This document shows positions 25,566 through 34,148 of a stretch of 64,000 nt of DNA, one piece after another. The number at the start of each line of letters is the position of its first letter. Positions within the stretch are counted from its first letter, which is position 1. The stretch is from positions 20,943 through 84,942 of the forward strand of contig JALHJL010000022.1 in NCBI GenBank assembly GCA_022839625.1. Reading direction: 5' to 3'. Position numbers and translations under genes: made by a program. The notes under the pieces are model-generated. The model saw only the letters and a program-made list of their open reading frames with translations, made no database searches and was not told where the DNA came from. The DNA comes from Phycisphaerales bacterium. Its GTDB lineage: Bacteria > Planctomycetota > Phycisphaerae > UBA1845 > Fen-1342.

Positions 25566-26797
25566 CGCTCGCCGCTCTTGCCCGAGTACCTCCGAGTGTC
25601 GAACGGCGGCGGAGAATCGCCGGCCGGACGCCCGGCGGCTGGTGCCGCCACGGGCAAGGTCTGCACGAGGTCGGACAGGTGTTCCACGCGGGCCTGCCAG
25701 CTCTCGCCCCGCACAAGGTCCTGGCGGGCCTGCTGGGGCTCGGTGGCAGCCAGCTCGAGGGCGCGGCGGCACGCCGCGAGAAACTCGTCCAGAGTCGTAG
25801 CGGTCTGCACGGCCCGCGCGTAGGACTTCACCGCCTCCAACGGAGCTGAAACGACCGGCAAGCCGGCGGCCAGGTACTCCCGCAGCTTGATCGGATTGAC
25901 CGCCCGCGTCAGCCGGTTCATGCGGAACGGAATCAGACCTACGTCGAATCCGCGGCAGTAGGCCGGCAGTTGCTCATAGGGGCGGCCCCCCAGCACGTAC
26001 ACGTTGCGCGAGCCCGCGAGCGCGCTGGTCTCGCAGCGCACGTCCCCCAGCAGGACGAACGACCAGTCCGGCCGCGCGCCCGCCGCCTGGGCGAGCAGCG
26101 GCAAGTCCACGTAGTCCGCGGTGACGCCCATGTATCCGAAGATCGGCCGCGGAATCGATTGCAGGTCGCGCGGGACGGCGGCCGGCGGCAACTGGGTCGC
26201 CCGCGCGAAGTGCTCGAAGTCCACTCCGTGCGGCACGAGGTGCACACAGCGGTGGTGGCCGCGGTGGCGGTCGTACAAGTGCGTCGAGGTCGCGATGATG
26301 ATGTCGCTGGCCGTCGCCGTCCGGTGCTCGAGCCGCTCGATGACCTCGGCGTTGTAACCGGAAAACGCCGCGAACTCATCGACGCAGTAGTACACGACCC
26401 GCTCGGCCGGAAGTCGGCCGATCAACTCCGGCAGGTCGGGGGCGAAGAGCCACAATTGCAGCGGCGCTTCCGGCAGGCGGGCCAGTACTCGCCGAACTCG
26501 CCGGCACACCGTCCGGCTGTTGATCCGGCGCGCCAGCCCCGACTCGGGCACGGGCAGCAGCAACGGCGAAAGCACGTCGATCTCCGGGGCGGCGGCCCGG
26601 GTTTCGGCCCAGGCCTGTCGCAGCCGCCGGAACACCAGGCCGACGTCGTCGCGCGTGAGCCGCGGGCGGCGCGAGGCGTGGTAGTTGACCCATAGGACGC
26701 GGTTGTGACGCGCCAGCGTGCGCATGACGTGGTGCTTGCTCGTCGGGTGATCGCGCCAGTTGCTGGCCAGGCAGACGATGTTTCGTCCACTAATCAC
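25532..26797 (-). CDS. GT4-like glycosyltransferase
   Basis: A 421-residue protein. The N-terminus (IVCLASNWRDHPTSKHHVMR) and VVYYCVDEFAAFSGY mid-protein are typical of the subgroup of GT4-like enzymes in EPS loci that resemble TuaH. The C-terminal half has the GT-B donor side: VHLVPHGVDFEHFA, FGYMGVTADYVDLPLLAQAA and KLREYLAAGLPVVSAPLEAV. GTG 26797 overlaps the preceding gene's end by eight bases. It is the last gene of the leftward operon and converges with the CapK-like gene. Substrate unknown. Confidence 0.82.
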   Translation of the reverse strand: MISGRNIVCLASNWRDHPTSKHHVMRTLARHNRVLWVNYHASRRPRLTRDDVGLVFRRLRQAWAETRAAAPEIDVLSPLLLPVPESGLARRINSRTVCRRVRRVLARLPEAPLQLWLFAPDLPELIGRLPAERVVYYCVDEFAAFSGYNAEVIERLEHRTATASDIIIATSTHLYDRHRGHHRCVHLVPHGVDFEHFARATQLPPAAVPRDLQSIPRPIFGYMGVTADYVDLPLLAQAAGARPDWSFVLLGDVRCETSALAGSRNVYVLGGRPYEQLPAYCRGFDVGLIPFRMNRLTRAVNPIKLREYLAAGLPVVSAPLEAVKSYARAVQTATTLDEFLAACRRALELAATEPQQARQDLVRGESWQARVEHLSDLVQTLPVAAPAAGRPAGDSPPPFDTRRYSGKSGERYQPVVEQVTS

Positions 26798-28103
26798 GCC
26801 TACTCCCTACTGACAAGGCTCTGCCCTGATTCGCCAGCTCCGCCCAGGCCGCGCCGAGCGGCTGGTGCCGGGTCCAGGACGCCTCGTGTGACAGGACCTG
26901 CGACGGTGCAACCCTGACGCCGCCCAGCCAGGACTCGATCCGCTGCCACTGCGCGTCGGCGTCGTACCTCGCTTCCGCGATCGCGCGGGCCCGCGCCGCC
27001 AACGCGCGCGCCGGCGCGTCATCGCGCAGCAAGCGCACCACGGCGGCTGCGAACTCCTCCGCCGCTCCAGCGACGAGGAACGGCGGCGGATCGTCGTAAT
27101 CGAGCCCCGCGGCCGCCTGGGGCGTCACCACAGCGGGCCGCGCCGCCGCGAGCGCCTCGATGAGCTTGGTTTGCACTCCGACTTGCTCGCGGACCGGGCA
27201 CACGAAGACGCGCATGCGTGCCAGATACGGGCGCACGTCATCGACCCGGCCGGTTACGGCCACGCCGGGCCGGCGCCCCCAGCGTCGCACGCCACGGGCC
27301 GGCTGGCGGCCAACGATCAGCCACCGGGCTTCTGGAATCGCTTCGCGGACGCGCGGCCATATGCTCCGGCCAAACCACTCCACCGCGCGCACGTTCGGTG
27401 GATAGGACATCGAGCCCACGAAACCGACTACCGGCCGGTGCGGCAGCGCAGGCGCGCCGCCGTCGGTCCGGGCCACGTCGTAGCGTGCCACGTCGACCCC
27501 GGTGCGCACGACGGCCGTGCGGTCGCGTAGCGACGCGGGCAACTTCTCGCGCTCGCGCTCGTTCACCAGCAGCGTCGTGTCGTGCGCCTGCACCCACGCC
27601 GGCTCCGCCTGCGCGAGCCGCCGGCCTTCGAGCGCGTAGAGCCAGCGCAGCGGCACCGCACTACACGCGGCCTGTGCGCGCCAGCGGGCACTCTCCACGT
27701 CGTTCATGTCCAGCACGCGGCGCTGCGCCCGGACCAAAGCGGCATAGGGGGCCATCGCCGGCGAGAAGGTCAGCACGGCCTCGAAGCCGACCGCCTCGTC
27801 CCACCGGCGTGCGATCGCGGCCAGACGCTCATCCCCGAAGTAGCCTTCCATGAGGCTTCGTCCGGCGACCCAGCTCAGGCCGCCGCGTGCCAGCGAGGCC
27901 AGGTGCGGCCGCACTACGACGGCCACGTCGCGACAGCGCTCGCGGACGTGGGCCAGCTGCGCCGCGGGCGGGCAAGCGCGATCGACGCACGCGAGCCACA
28001 GGTCGTGCCGTTGGGCCAGGTACTCGACCTCCCCCCACGAGCGCAGGCAATCGCCCCGGATCGGCGGGTACGGAAACCGGGGCGCCAGCATGAGAATCTT
28101 CAT
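26790..28103 (-). CDS. GT4 sugar transferase, PEP-CTERM/EpsH-associated type
   Basis: A 437-residue GT4 enzyme. ILMLAPRFPYPPIRGDCLRS at the start and GFVGSMSYPPNVRAVEWFGR in the middle match the TIGR03087-like family that accompanies exosortase/EPS loci. EQVGVQTKLIEALAAARPAV is the donor-site end. It lies ten bases downstream of the FemAB-like gene and overlaps the following GT4 by eight bases. A good second copy of the type found at 4160-5515. Confidence 0.88.
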   Translation of the reverse strand: MKILMLAPRFPYPPIRGDCLRSWGEVEYLAQRHDLWLACVDRACPPAAQLAHVRERCRDVAVVVRPHLASLARGGLSWVAGRSLMEGYFGDERLAAIARRWDEAVGFEAVLTFSPAMAPYAALVRAQRRVLDMNDVESARWRAQAACSAVPLRWLYALEGRRLAQAEPAWVQAHDTTLLVNEREREKLPASLRDRTAVVRTGVDVARYDVARTDGGAPALPHRPVVGFVGSMSYPPNVRAVEWFGRSIWPRVREAIPEARWLIVGRQPARGVRRWGRRPGVAVTGRVDDVRPYLARMRVFVCPVREQVGVQTKLIEALAAARPAVVTPQAAAGLDYDDPPPFLVAGAAEEFAAAVVRLLRDDAPARALAARARAIAEARYDADAQWQRIESWLGGVRVAPSQVLSHEASWTRHQPLGAAWAELANQGRALSVGSRRD

Positions 28104-28113
28104 TCTGCGCTCG

Positions 28114-29226
28114 CTATCCGGGTATCGAGCGGGCCACCCACGCGCCCAGCGGCCGGGTCAGGACCAACGGGAGCCGGCGCCACACGCGGCGCGCGAGGGC
28201 GAACCGTGGGTTGGTCGGCCGCAAGTTCGGCGCGTGTTGCCCCGGCGGAACATAGCGCTGGTAGCCCAGCGGCTGCGGCTCGAACCCCTGGTTCTTCTTG
28301 AAACCCACGGCGCCCGCGTTGTCCGCGCGGCTGCGGCCGTAGTCGAAGTAGCGCAGACCGCCGCGGACCGCGCGTTCCATCACGGACAGATACAGCAGGT
28401 TGGCGGCGCCGTCGCACCGCACCCGTTCGTCGGCGCCCAGGATGTACGGCATGATGGTGTCGCGGAAGACGAAGCTGATCGTCCCGGCCACTGGCCGCCG
28501 CCCCGCCCACGCCACGGACACCCACGCCCGGTCACCCAGGCGCGCGAGTAACTCGGCGAAGAACCGGTATGGGTAGTTGAGGGACGCGAGCCGCCGCATG
28601 CTGCGGCAGTACAGCTCCCAGACGAGCTTCGCCTGTCCCGCGTCGTGCCGAATATCGACGCCGTCGCGGTCGCGTGCGTGGCGCGCCGCCGCCCGGGCCC
28701 GCTTGGGGAGGAAGGCCGGCACCGCGTCCGGCTCCTTTGGCAGGGACCGCACGAAACTCAGATAGCCGGACGTTGTTTCGAAGGTCGCAATCCGGGCGGT
28801 CGCGGAACGCAGTTCCAGCACTCTCGCACTGCGCTCCTCGGCCAGCGACGCAGCCCCTGCCGCGAGTGCATCCGCGACTTCGTCGTCGTCCGCGAGCAAG
28901 CCGCCGTACGTTCCGTACGGGACGCTGATGTGCAGGCGCCCGCCGATGCGGCTGTTGACCTCCAGCAACGGCAGCACCCCCGCCGTGCGGCCGCCGCGCG
29001 TGGCAATCAGGTGCAGCGGCCGATGGCCGAACACGCGCGTGACTGCGTCGCACCAGTCGGGATGGTGGAACAGGCTGGCGCCGGGGGCGCGCTCCACGTA
29101 CTCCGCCCACTGCGGCACGGCGCTCGATACGCCGGCGACGTGGATCGCTGCCGGCGAACCGCGGCGCGCCGGAGCAGCGGAGGCGCGGCGCGCGGCGCTA
29201 TCGGCCGTAGTCAGCAGGGTCGTCAT
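28114..29226 (-). CDS. FemAB-like protein, XrtA/PEP-CTERM-associated
   Basis: A 370-residue protein matching the exosortase-associated FemAB family (TIGR03019-like): ASLFHHPDWCDAVTRVFGHR, GVLPLLEVNSRIGGRLHISV, SLNYPYRFFAELLARLGDRA and the end RSRADNAGAVGFKKNQGFEP. Such proteins are presumed to attach an aminoacyl group in exopolysaccharide synthesis. Its start overlaps the end of the upstream BY-kinase gene by 29 bases. No exosortase gene is in the window despite this association. Confidence 0.9.
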   Translation of the reverse strand: MTTLLTTADSAARRASAAPARRGSPAAIHVAGVSSAVPQWAEYVERAPGASLFHHPDWCDAVTRVFGHRPLHLIATRGGRTAGVLPLLEVNSRIGGRLHISVPYGTYGGLLADDDEVADALAAGAASLAEERSARVLELRSATARIATFETTSGYLSFVRSLPKEPDAVPAFLPKRARAAARHARDRDGVDIRHDAGQAKLVWELYCRSMRRLASLNYPYRFFAELLARLGDRAWVSVAWAGRRPVAGTISFVFRDTIMPYILGADERVRCDGAANLLYLSVMERAVRGGLRYFDYGRSRADNAGAVGFKKNQGFEPQPLGYQRYVPPGQHAPNLRPTNPRFALARRVWRRLPLVLTRPLGAWVARSIPG

Positions 29227-30079
29227 AGTCGTAGCCGCCCAGTTCGCGCCGCGCGAAGCGCGACAGAATCACTCCCAGCACCTTGACGTGGTTGGCCTGC
29301 AACGTGTGGACGGCCTGCCGTACGCGCGGCTCCGGCGTCCCATGCATTCGAATCACCAGGATCGCCCCGTCGCATTGCGGCGCCAGCAGAGACACGTCGG
29401 ACACGGTCAGGATCGGCGGCGCGTCCAGGAACGTGTAGTCGAAGCCGCTGCGAAACTCGGCCAGCATCGCCGCCGTGCTCCCGCTCCCCAGCAACTCGCC
29501 GCAGGCGTTGCCGGGCACCTTGCCCGCGGGCAAGACCTTCAGGTTCGGCAGGGGGCTGGCCTGTATGGCCGCGGCGGCGGGCACCTCCCGCCGCAGCACG
29601 TCCGCCAGCCCCGGGCCGGCCGAAATGCCCAACATGCGGGCCAGCGACGCACGGCGCAGGTCGGCGTCCACCAAAAGGATGCGGTGTTCGCCGTCCTCCG
29701 CCATGACCAGCGCCAGATTCGCCGCCGAGACGCTCTTGCCCTCTCCGGGCGACGCGCTGGTGATGACGATCGTTTGGGCCGCGCGCGTGGGATTCATGGA
29801 CAACAGGCGGGCGCGCAACGCCCGGTATTGCTCGGTCACCGCGTTGAGCCGGTCGTGGTACGCGACGAGCGCACGGTCCACCAGTTCCGCGCGCCACGCG
29901 ACCGTCGTGTCGTCCATCGCGGTCCGCGCGCAGCCGACCGGCTCGTCGTCCGGCACGAAGGCCGACGCCGGGCCGCTGTGCAACTGGGGTGCGTCCGCGG
30001 CCGTCCCCGCCCCGGCTGCGTTCGCCGCCGGCGCGCGGCCCGGGCCGCCGGTGCCGATCTTCTGCATGACCTTGGTCAT
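29198..30079 (-). CDS. CpsD/CapB-type tyrosine kinase (BY-kinase)
   Basis: A ~293-residue cytoplasmic kinase that acts with the Wzz-like protein just upstream to control polymer length and export. Walker A is SASPGEGKSVSAANLA (~107-122), Walker A' is LLVDADLRRASLARML, and Walker B is YTFLDAPPILTVSDV. The C-terminus GGYDYDDPADYGR is a short tyrosine cluster of the kind autophosphorylated in this family. ATG 30079 lies 20 bases after the preceding stop. A GTG three codons earlier is an alternative. Confidence 0.9.
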   Translation of the reverse strand: MTKVMQKIGTGGPGRAPAANAAGAGTAADAPQLHSGPASAFVPDDEPVGCARTAMDDTTVAWRAELVDRALVAYHDRLNAVTEQYRALRARLLSMNPTRAAQTIVITSASPGEGKSVSAANLALVMAEDGEHRILLVDADLRRASLARMLGISAGPGLADVLRREVPAAAAIQASPLPNLKVLPAGKVPGNACGELLGSGSTAAMLAEFRSGFDYTFLDAPPILTVSDVSLLAPQCDGAILVIRMHGTPEPRVRQAVHTLQANHVKVLGVILSRFARRELGGYDYDDPADYGR

Positions 30080-30098
30080 CGAGCCCACGCTGTACGCC

Positions 30099-31856
30099 TC
30101 ATGTCGGCCGGCCGCTGGGCGGCAGGAGCGCCGCCACGCCAACGGCACTGAATGCCCGCTCCATCTGCTGCATCGCGCGCTGGTGCAGGTCCGGTCGCGC
30201 CAGGTTTGCGTACGCCAGACCGGCGGTCGCGGCCAGCACGCTCAGCAGCACGACCAGGACCGGCGTCCACACCAGGCGCGCCCGCGCAACGCGCCAACGT
30301 TCGCGCGGCGTCGGGATGACCCCGATGCACGCCAGCACGGGAACCCCCAGCGTGCGCGTCACCTGGCCCAGGTAGCGGAACGAGCGGTCAAACAGCTCCG
30401 CCAATCCAATCGCCAGGGCCCCCGCGGCGAGTCCGAGCCCGCAGCACACCAGGAACACGGACGTGACCCGCGGCCGCGCGGGCAAGGACGCATCTTTCGG
30501 TTCCTCGATCAGGCTGAATTGCGTGCCGCGCTCCCCGCTTTCCGCCGTGAGCACGCGCTCCAGGCTCGCCAGGTGCGACTGCCAGAGTCCGATCTCGCGG
30601 GTCCGGTCGGCACGCTTCTCCCGCACGCGCCGCAATTCGTCCCCGCTGCTGACGAGCTCATCGTAGAGGCCGCTCAGTTGTGCGCCCCGCGTTTCCGCCG
30701 CTTCACTCTGTGCGGCCGCCGCCTCAAGTTGGCGGCGCAGCGCGTCCAGCTCCATCTCGATGCGCATCTTCTGGGCCTGCCACTCCCGGTCGGCCGCACT
30801 GGCCGCCCCGGCCCACCGCGCGGGCTGTGACGTCGGAGCGTCGGTGGCGGCCTCTTCGGCCAACGTGCGGCGGAGATCCTCCAGACTTTCCAGCTTGCTG
30901 AGCAGCCGCTTGACGTCGGGATGTTCCATGGTCATGCGGCGATTCGCGACCAGCTCAACCAGTTGCGCCTTGACGTTCGCAATGCCGCTTTCAAGGGCTG
31001 CGTCCGCCGGATGCGTCGGCGTTCCCGGCGCGGCATCTTCGCCGCCGGAGCGGTGCGCGTAGAAGGCCGGCGCGGAAATCAGGAACTCCTCCCGGGCCGC
31101 GATCTGGGCCTCGAGCTCGGTCTTGCGCTGTTGGGCGGACGCCCGCTCGGACCGGACCGCCTCCAGGCGGTTGCCGACCGCGACAATGTCGGTCGGGTCC
31201 AGGCCGGGAAACGCGGTGAAGTCGCGCCGCCAGTTCTGCTCGAGCGCGCCGGCCTCGCGTTGCAGCCGGGCCAGCTCGGACACGAAGAAGTCTCGCGTGC
31301 TGTTGAGGATCTGCCGGATGCGCTCGCGCGTGTCGGCGATGTAGTTTTCGCGCAGCGCCACCACGAACCGGCGCGCCACGCCCGGGTCGTTCGCGGTGCA
31401 GTGCAACTGAATCGTGTCCAGGCTCACGGAACTCTGGAGCAGGTTGACCGAGGCGCGCAGCCCATAGCGCGACAGCGCCTCGTCCAGGGCCGCACTCTCG
31501 CGTTCGTTCAGCGCGCCCTCGCCCGTCAGCGCGTTCGCCGGAAGCAGGTCGAGCCGGGCGGCGGCCTTGGCCAGCGCGCGCGACCCGACCATGTCCAGCG
31601 CCAGCGTGGTCTTCAGATGACTGAATCCGTACGGGGAGTTGCTCTGGATCAGGTTCTGGAGCACGACGTCGTCGCGGCGTTCAAAGAGCGTCGCGGCGGT
31701 GTACTCGCGCGGCAGGTATTGGCTGCCCCAGAACGCCGTCGCCCCCACCAGGCTCAGCGCAATGAGGGCCAGCCGCCAACGGTAGTGCGCGATCCGCAGG
31801 CACGCGCTCAGCGTGTTGCGAAGGTCTTCGAACGCATGTGCCGGGGGGTTGCCCAT
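30099..31856 (-). CDS. Wzz/GumC-type polysaccharide copolymerase
   Basis: A 585-residue inner-membrane protein of the polysaccharide co-polymerase type. There is an N-terminal helix (LALIALSLVGATAFWGSQYL), a long periplasmic part with coiled-coil segments (~170-420), and C-terminal hydrophobic segments (SVFLVCCGLGLAAGALAIGL and VWTPVLVVLLSVLAATAGLA). It sets chain length and partners with the BY-kinase downstream. The C-terminal extra segment after the second helix is longer than in simple Wzz proteins. ATG 31856 with GAGGA upstream is preferred over in-frame codons ~130 bases earlier. Confidence 0.9.
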   Translation of the reverse strand: MGNPPAHAFEDLRNTLSACLRIAHYRWRLALIALSLVGATAFWGSQYLPREYTAATLFERRDDVVLQNLIQSNSPYGFSHLKTTLALDMVGSRALAKAAARLDLLPANALTGEGALNERESAALDEALSRYGLRASVNLLQSSVSLDTIQLHCTANDPGVARRFVVALRENYIADTRERIRQILNSTRDFFVSELARLQREAGALEQNWRRDFTAFPGLDPTDIVAVGNRLEAVRSERASAQQRKTELEAQIAAREEFLISAPAFYAHRSGGEDAAPGTPTHPADAALESGIANVKAQLVELVANRRMTMEHPDVKRLLSKLESLEDLRRTLAEEAATDAPTSQPARWAGAASAADREWQAQKMRIEMELDALRRQLEAAAAQSEAAETRGAQLSGLYDELVSSGDELRRVREKRADRTREIGLWQSHLASLERVLTAESGERGTQFSLIEEPKDASLPARPRVTSVFLVCCGLGLAAGALAIGLAELFDRSFRYLGQVTRTLGVPVLACIGVIPTPRERWRVARARLVWTPVLVVLLSVLAATAGLAYANLARPDLHQRAMQQMERAFSAVGVAALLPPSGRPT

Positions 31857-31896
31857 TGTCCTCGCCCAAAGCGCAAAGCGGAGCTTTGCACGCTCC

Positions 31897-32724
31897 TCAG
31901 TACCCGGACGGCATCCGCCGCCGCGGCCGGTTCTCCCGCTCCGCGCGGTCTGAGAACTCGTCCTCGTACGCACGGGTCGCCACAATCGGCGCGGCGGGCA
32001 TGGTGTACGCGTTCATCACCGGTCCAACCGGGTAGAGCAGCTCGCGGATGCGGTGCCCGACCCACGCCAGCGGAGTCGGAGGCACCTGGATCACATCGCC
32101 TTCCTGGAGCAGGAAATCCTCCGTCAAGTCCCCGTGCTTCAACATGCGGTCCAGGTCGATCTGGATCGTCCGGCGTTCGCCGGCATCGGCCGACGGACGA
32201 ATGACCGAGATGTGCGAGCGCCACGCGAGGAACGTCGGCTGCGCCTCCGCGAGGGCCTTGAGCAGCGTGTCGCGTCCGGTGAACGGCCGCGGCCCGGCGC
32301 TGGTGACCTCGCCAAAGACGTAGTAGAACTGGCTGCGGTAGCTGGAGACCTGGACGACGACGTCGGGCTCGACGTAATACCGCGCGAGAAGTCTCTTCAG
32401 CTTGGCCGCCGCCTCCTCCGTGGTGAGTCCCGCCAGGTCCACCTCGCCCAGCAGACGCAGGGCGATCTTGCCGTCCGAGCGAATCGTCTGCGTCGCCCCG
32501 TCCACTTCGGGCACGTCGGGCGAGTGAATCGTGATCGCGTCGGGCGGGCGCACCGTGTAGTGCCCCGCCGACACCTCGACCTCATGCGCGCGGAGAAACT
32601 CGACCAGTTGCTCGTGCCGGTTCGCACAGCCGGTCAGACACACCGTCGTCAACAGTGCCAGACCACCCGCCCGCACTCGTGTCCCGGCGGCCGCGCGTAA
32701 GGCTGCCCAACAGAAGGCTACCAT
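31897..32724 (-). CDS. Wza-like polysaccharide export lipoprotein
   Basis: A 275-residue outer-membrane export protein. A signal peptide ends at a lipobox (VCLTGC, Cys33), followed by the export domain (AGHYTVRPPDAITIHSPDVP) and SLBB-like repeats (YYVFGEVTSAGPRPFTGRDT and LLQEGDVIQVPPTPLAWVGH). It forms the export channel with the Wzz-like protein. ATG 32724 with AAGGAAA upstream is chosen because it places the signal peptide at the N-terminus. First gene of the leftward operon. Opposite, 233 bases away, starts the ATPase gene. Confidence 0.9.
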   Translation of the reverse strand: MVAFCWAALRAAAGTRVRAGGLALLTTVCLTGCANRHEQLVEFLRAHEVEVSAGHYTVRPPDAITIHSPDVPEVDGATQTIRSDGKIALRLLGEVDLAGLTTEEAAAKLKRLLARYYVEPDVVVQVSSYRSQFYYVFGEVTSAGPRPFTGRDTLLKALAEAQPTFLAWRSHISVIRPSADAGERRTIQIDLDRMLKHGDLTEDFLLQEGDVIQVPPTPLAWVGHRIRELLYPVGPVMNAYTMPAAPIVATRAYEDEFSDRAERENRPRRRMPSGY

Positions 32725-32957
32725 CAAGAGTTTCCTTGGCTTCCTGTAGCCACAGCTCTTGCGATGTCCCGGCCCTCCGTGGCCGCCGTCCGTGCGTCCT
32801 GCCTGAATGCAGTTATCGACCATTCCCGGCTGCTCATAAAACTCGGTGGTATCGGAACGTACGGCGCGGTTATCGGAGGTGGAACCCCTTCGGACGGACA
32901 CCGTATTTCAGGACCCACCGCGCGTCACCGATAACAGGGGCGGACTCCGAGAACAAC
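32725..32957. promoter_or_regulatory. Divergent control region with repeated GTTATCGG motif
   Basis: This 233-base gap separates the divergent export operon (-) and the ATPase/ABC operon (+) and should hold both promoters. It contains GTTATCGA (32812-32819), GGTATCGGA (32848-32856), GGTTATCGGA (32868-32877) and the inverse CCGATAAC (32928-32935). The motif is rich in A/T for this genome. It recurs at 1662 (CCGATAAG, before the first GT4) and near 7079. It may be an operator. No confident -35/-10 pair was found. Confidence 0.4.
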
Positions 32958-34136
32958 ATGCTTCCGACTATGGAAACGCACCGCTATTTCGGACTGAGTG
33001 CCGCGCCGTTTGAAGGACCGCCCGACCCGCGCTTCTTCCACCGGGCGACCGGCCACGCCGAGACCCTCGCGACGCTGGAATACGCCGTCCACGCCGGAAA
33101 AGCCTGCACGCTCGTGCTGGGCGAATCCGGGTCCGGTAAAACGCTGCTTGCCCGCTTGCTCGCCGGCAGCGTCGCAGCGCGCAGCGACGTGTTGTGGGTA
33201 CACGGGCTCGATCAGCCCGGAGAGGTACTCGTCGCGTCGATCTGCCGTGGGGACGGGCTCGGACCCTTGGGCATGCTGGGGGCAAGAAACGCGTCGGAAA
33301 TCCCGCTCGCGCAGTGCCTGCCCGCCGCGGCCGGCTTGCGTGCTTCCCGCCCGGCTCGACGCCGGTCCGTGGTTATCGTCGACGACGCCGACGGGCTGCG
33401 CCCGGCCCGGTGGGAGGAACTGCTGGCCCTGGTCGCACGACAGTCTCGTGTGCCCCTGCCGGTCACCACCGTGCTGTTTGGTCTGCCGTCGTTGCTGGAA
33501 ACGCTGGCGGCGCCGCAGTTCGTGCGCCTGCACCGGCGGCTGTTCCGCATCTGCCACCTGGACCCGCTGACAGACCAGGACAGTGTAGCCTACGTTCGCC
33601 ACCGTCTTGCCATTGCCGGCGGCAAGTCCGAGATCTTCACAACCGCGGCGCTCGCCCTGGTCTGTCGGATCGCAGCGGGGAACCCTGCGTTGCTCAACCA
33701 GCTTTGCGACAACGCCATGGTGGAGGCCTTCGGAGACGACCAGCGCTGTGTCGACGAGCCGCACGTCATCGCGGCCTGGCACAGCATGCAGGGCGAGCCC
33801 GAACCGAGCCAGCCAGTCCGCATGCCCACGCAAACCGCCGTCGGAATGGCACCCGGCATGGCCCCTCCGCACGCCGGCAGCTGCGCGGCGCGGCGCGCTC
33901 GCCAGCAACGGGGTCGTAGCGGCGACCACTCACTCCTCAGCGAGCCGTCACTGCTGGCCAGGTTCGAGACCATCGCGGCCGACATCCGGTCCGCAGCAAA
34001 CGACCCGCTGAATGAGCGCCTGCAAACCCTGGAGTCACGGCTCTCGGAAGCCTTTGACCGCGTTCAGGAAGCGCGACAGCGGCCCCAGGCCGAAGACACG
34101 CCGGCGGCCAGCGCGCCCGAGTCCACGCCGTCGTAA
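32958..34136 (+). CDS. GspA/ExeA-like AAA ATPase, PEP-CTERM-locus type
   Basis: A 392-residue P-loop ATPase. ETHRYFGLSAAPFEGPPDPR with FFHRATGHAETLATLEYAVH is the N-terminal pattern of ExeA-like ATPases in exosortase-linked EPS loci (TIGR03015-like). Walker A is GESGSGKT (residues 55-62) and Walker B VVIVDDAD. The C-terminal third is low-complexity with a coiled-coil end (LNERLQTLESRLSEAFDRVQ), longer than usual. ATG 32958 chosen; ATG 32970 also possible. Likely an accessory factor of export or polymer assembly. Confidence 0.85.
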   Translation: MLPTMETHRYFGLSAAPFEGPPDPRFFHRATGHAETLATLEYAVHAGKACTLVLGESGSGKTLLARLLAGSVAARSDVLWVHGLDQPGEVLVASICRGDGLGPLGMLGARNASEIPLAQCLPAAAGLRASRPARRRSVVIVDDADGLRPARWEELLALVARQSRVPLPVTTVLFGLPSLLETLAAPQFVRLHRRLFRICHLDPLTDQDSVAYVRHRLAIAGGKSEIFTTAALALVCRIAAGNPALLNQLCDNAMVEAFGDDQRCVDEPHVIAAWHSMQGEPEPSQPVRMPTQTAVGMAPGMAPPHAGSCAARRARQQRGRSGDHSLLSEPSLLARFETIAADIRSAANDPLNERLQTLESRLSEAFDRVQEARQRPQAEDTPAASAPESTPS

Positions 34137-34148
34137 CGGAGTCACGGA

